A stretch of DNA of 64,000 nucleotides from JAENVT01 sp039931555 (GTDB lineage: Bacteria > Actinomycetota > Acidimicrobiia > Acidimicrobiales > Ilumatobacteraceae): assembly GCA_039931555.1 (NCBI GenBank), contig JBDTRP010000171.1, positions 1 to 64,000 on the forward strand, in the 5' to 3' direction. The translations under genes and the position numbers were made by a program. Positions 62,048-64,000 of this stretch are shown here, in pieces. The notes under the pieces were generated by a model. It was given only the letters and a program-made list of their open reading frames with translations, had not been told where the DNA came from and searched no databases. The number at the start of each line of letters is the position of its first letter. Positions within the stretch are counted from its first letter, which is position 1.

Positions 62048-64000
62048 CTACTCCTGGGCGCGAACCTCGACCAAGGTGTCGGAGAACGCCACGCCGCCGC
62101 CCCACTCGGTCAGGGTGTCGTTGGTCAGGGAGTTGGCGACCATGCCATCGGGGTGGTGGCGGCTCCACCAACCCCACGGGATCGACACCAGGCCGGGCCG
62201 CACGCGGTCGGTGATCCGAGCCGGGACCTCGAGCGAGGCCCGGTCGTTGAAGACGTGGACCGTTTGGCCTTCGACGATGCCGCGCGCTGCCGCGTCGTGG
62301 GCACACATCTCGACGAACGGTCCCGATTCGCGACCACCGTGACCCGGGAGGTGCGAGTAGCCGGCATTGAGGAACCGGTTGTGGTGCTTGGGTGTCATCA
62401 ACTGCAGCGGGTAGCGTCCGGCCAATACCGTGCCGGGCCCTTCGGCGGGCGGAACGAACGTCGGAAGTGACGGCTGACCCATGGCCGCGAGGGCTTCGCT
62501 GACGAACTCGACGCGGCCGCTGGCGGTGGGAAACACGCCGTCGCCGAACGGCCGCCCGTCATCGGGGTACGGAACGCGCACGAAACCGACGCGACGCAAC
62601 TCGTCGACGTCGATGCCGGGCAGCGAATCGCGAATGGCGGTGAGGTCGTCGTCGAACAGCGCCGGGTCCTCGTAGCTCATCGCCTTGGCGAGCCGGCGGA
62701 AGACCTCGCTGTTGCTGACCGACTCGCCGCACGGCTCGATGGCAGCCTCGTTCCAGCTGAGCCACAGATGGCCCCACGGTGCGACGACGTCGTGGGCTTC
62801 GATCTGTGTCGTGGCCGGCAGCACGATGTCGGCATAGCGTGCCGTGTCGGTGACGAACTGCTCGTGCACCACGGTGAACAGATCGTCGCGCAGCATGCCG
62901 GCGCGGATCTTCTCGCTGTTCGGAGCGATCACCATGGGGTTGCAGCCCCACACCATCAGGCCTCTGATCGGGGGTCCGGCGACCTCGGTCAGCGTCTCGC
63001 CGAGCCGGCTCATGTTGACCCACCGCGGCTGGCGGTCGCCGAGCAGATCGGGGCGCTCCAGCACCTTGCCGTCGACCACGGACCCGGACCACACACCGAC
63101 GGAACGAGCCAGCCCACCGCCTCGGTCTTGCCAAGCGCCGACCAAGGCCGGCAGACAGGCGAGCGTGCGAAAGAACATCGCCCCGTTCTCGTGGTGCTCG
63201 GCACCGATCAGCGTGCGAATGACCGCCGGTCGAATCGTGCCGTACATCTCGGCGAGGCGTTCGATGTCGGCCGCCGCCACACCACAGGTGGCCGCGGCGC
63301 GCTCTGGCGTCCACTCGTCGACGTGGAGTGCCAACTCGTCGAAGCCGAGCGTGTGGTCGGCGACCCACTGCTTGTCGGTCAGGCCGTCGCGGATCAACAC
63401 GTGCATGAGGGCCAGCATCATGGCGATGTCGGTGCCGGGCAGCGGCTGGATGAACCAGTCGGCGGCGTCAGCCGTGACGGTGCGGATCGGATCGATCACC
63501 ACGACTCGGGCACCGTCGGCGCGGGCCTGTTCGATGGTCGGCCACAGGTGGCGATTGGTGAGCTTGGTGTTCGTGCCCCACAGGATGATCAGCTGTGAAT
63601 GTCGGATCTCCAACGGGTCGAGGCACTTCGTGGTGCCGTAGGTCATCTTGACGCCGGCGCCGACCGTGGGCCCACAGATGGCTCGCAGTACCCGGGTGGC
63701 GCCCAACCGGTTCCAGAACCGTTCGGGGAAGCCCATCGCCAGCAGGCTCTGGTTGCCGGCGTCGCTGTAGGGCATGATCGCCTCGGCGCCGTCGCGATCG
63801 ATGATCTCGTGGAAGCGGGCCGCGATCTCGGCCAGCGCTTCGTCCCAGCTGATCTGTTCGAACCGGCCCTCGCCCTTCGGGCCGACGCGGCGCAGCGGGT
63901 GCAGCACGCGCTCGTCGCTGTACACGCGGTCGAGGAACTTGTTGACCTTGGGGCACAGTTCGCCCTTGCTGTACGGGTGCTCCGGGTTGCCGCGCATCTG
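62048..64000 (-). CDS. Molybdopterin-dependent oxidoreductase, partial
   Basis: At least 650 residues; the N-terminus lies beyond the right edge. It belongs to the DMSO-reductase/formate-dehydrogenase superfamily: GELCPKVNKFLDRVYSDERVLHPLRR (end of the Fe-S domain, one Cys of the cluster visible), ISWDEALAEIA, RAICGPTVGAGVKM, VVIDPIRT, LMVWGCNPMV, ATTQIEAHDVV and the C-terminal molybdopterin-dinucleotide-binding MTPKHHNRFLNAGYSHLPGHGG. The residue ligating Mo cannot be fixed without the N-terminus. Acts on an unknown substrate. Confidence 0.92.
   Translation of the reverse strand, partial: QMRGNPEHPYSKGELCPKVNKFLDRVYSDERVLHPLRRVGPKGEGRFEQISWDEALAEIAARFHEIIDRDGAEAIMPYSDAGNQSLLAMGFPERFWNRLGATRVLRAICGPTVGAGVKMTYGTTKCLDPLEIRHSQLIILWGTNTKLTNRHLWPTIEQARADGARVVVIDPIRTVTADAADWFIQPLPGTDIAMMLALMHVLIRDGLTDKQWVADHTLGFDELALHVDEWTPERAAATCGVAAADIERLAEMYGTIRPAVIRTLIGAEHHENGAMFFRTLACLPALVGAWQDRGGGLARSVGVWSGSVVDGKVLERPDLLGDRQPRWVNMSRLGETLTEVAGPPIRGLMVWGCNPMVIAPNSEKIRAGMLRDDLFTVVHEQFVTDTARYADIVLPATTQIEAHDVVAPWGHLWLSWNEAAIEPCGESVSNSEVFRRLAKAMSYEDPALFDDDLTAIRDSLPGIDVDELRRVGFVRVPYPDDGRPFGDGVFPTASGRVEFVSEALAAMGQPSLPTFVPPAEGPGTVLAGRYPLQLMTPKHHNRFLNAGYSHLPGHGGRESGPFVEMCAHDAAARGIVEGQTVHVFNDRASLEVPARITDRVRPGLVSIPWGWWSRHHPDGMVANSLTNDTLTEWGGGVAFSDTLVEVRAQE

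Overview
The window is high-GC chromosomal DNA (roughly two-thirds G+C by eye) spanning the replication-origin region of an actinobacterium. It contains the classical block cca, sigM-like sigma factor, trxB, trxA, cwlM, parB, parA, rsmG, jag, yidC, yidD, rnpA, rpmH, dnaA, dnaN, recF, dciA, gyrB, gyrA, DUF3566, tRNA-Ile, in the order known from Mycobacterium and Streptomyces. DnaA boxes are of the TTGTCCACA type. The many F420/FMN-type, PspC and DUF5318 genes also fit Actinobacteria. The overall style (intein-bearing gyrA, a DUF6049-like gene before the kinase, small membrane proteins, frequent GTG starts) suggests Acidimicrobiia (Ilumatobacter-like), but that placement is an inference.

Layout. 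1-769: no convincing gene, one large palindrome. 770-9.75 kb: a zinc-ribbon SDR, a SpoIIE-type phosphatase, a secreted NEW3 protein coupled to an ABC exporter, one histidine kinase and two OmpR-type regulators with overlapping tails, and a 3' gene remnant. 9.75-20.8 kb: CsbD, small and hypothetical proteins, a LiaR/LiaS/PspC cell-envelope-stress locus, a GGDEF cyclase, hisC, VOC and LLM enzymes, a 50-codon ORF resembling the N-terminus of a phage-type baseplate protein, and a lipoprotein. 20.9-24.2 kb: the leftward operon rpsF-ssb-rpsR-rplI-dnaB, with two DnaA boxes before dnaB. 24.5-32.5 kb: DinB-like, DUF5318, methyltransferase, a large GGDEF/EAL protein, cca, an HDAC-family hydrolase and a GNAT. 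32.5-41.3 kb: rightward envelope/redox block (DUF6049-like, DegV, Ser/Thr kinase, ECF sigma and membrane partner, trxB, trxA, cwlM). 41.4-46.3 kb: leftward parB-parA-rsmG-jag-yidC-yidD-rnpA-rpmH, with two parS sites upstream of parA. 46.6-56.5 kb: rightward dnaA, oriC, dnaN, recF, dciA, gyrB, gyrA (388-residue intein). 56.6-64 kb: TadE/G-like, DUF3566, tRNA-Ile, a 44-codon ORF abutting the tRNA, an oxidoreductase-like protein, a hydrolase, DUF1003, a PRC/MgtE-N/CBS protein and a molybdopterin oxidoreductase running off the right edge.

How it works together. The centre supplies initiation (dnaA, oriC, dciA, dnaB), sliding clamp, gyrase and origin segregation (parA, parB, parS), together with the 50S protein L34, RNase P protein and the YidC insertion system. 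Genes flanking the origin control envelope growth and redox. Coding is very compact: at least 13 gene junctions are 4-base NTGA stop/start overlaps. Several monocistronic genes begin 6-8 bases after a TANNNT hexamer, indicating leaderless mRNAs. The most unusual observations are a cwlM homologue with no ATG, GTG or TTG start, a sigma-factor gene whose natural N-terminus would need an ATC start, a catalytically eroded amidase domain in the CwlM-like protein, the baseplate-motif mini-ORF, and DnaA boxes in the dnaB promoter and in an AT-richer gap between cwlM and parB.
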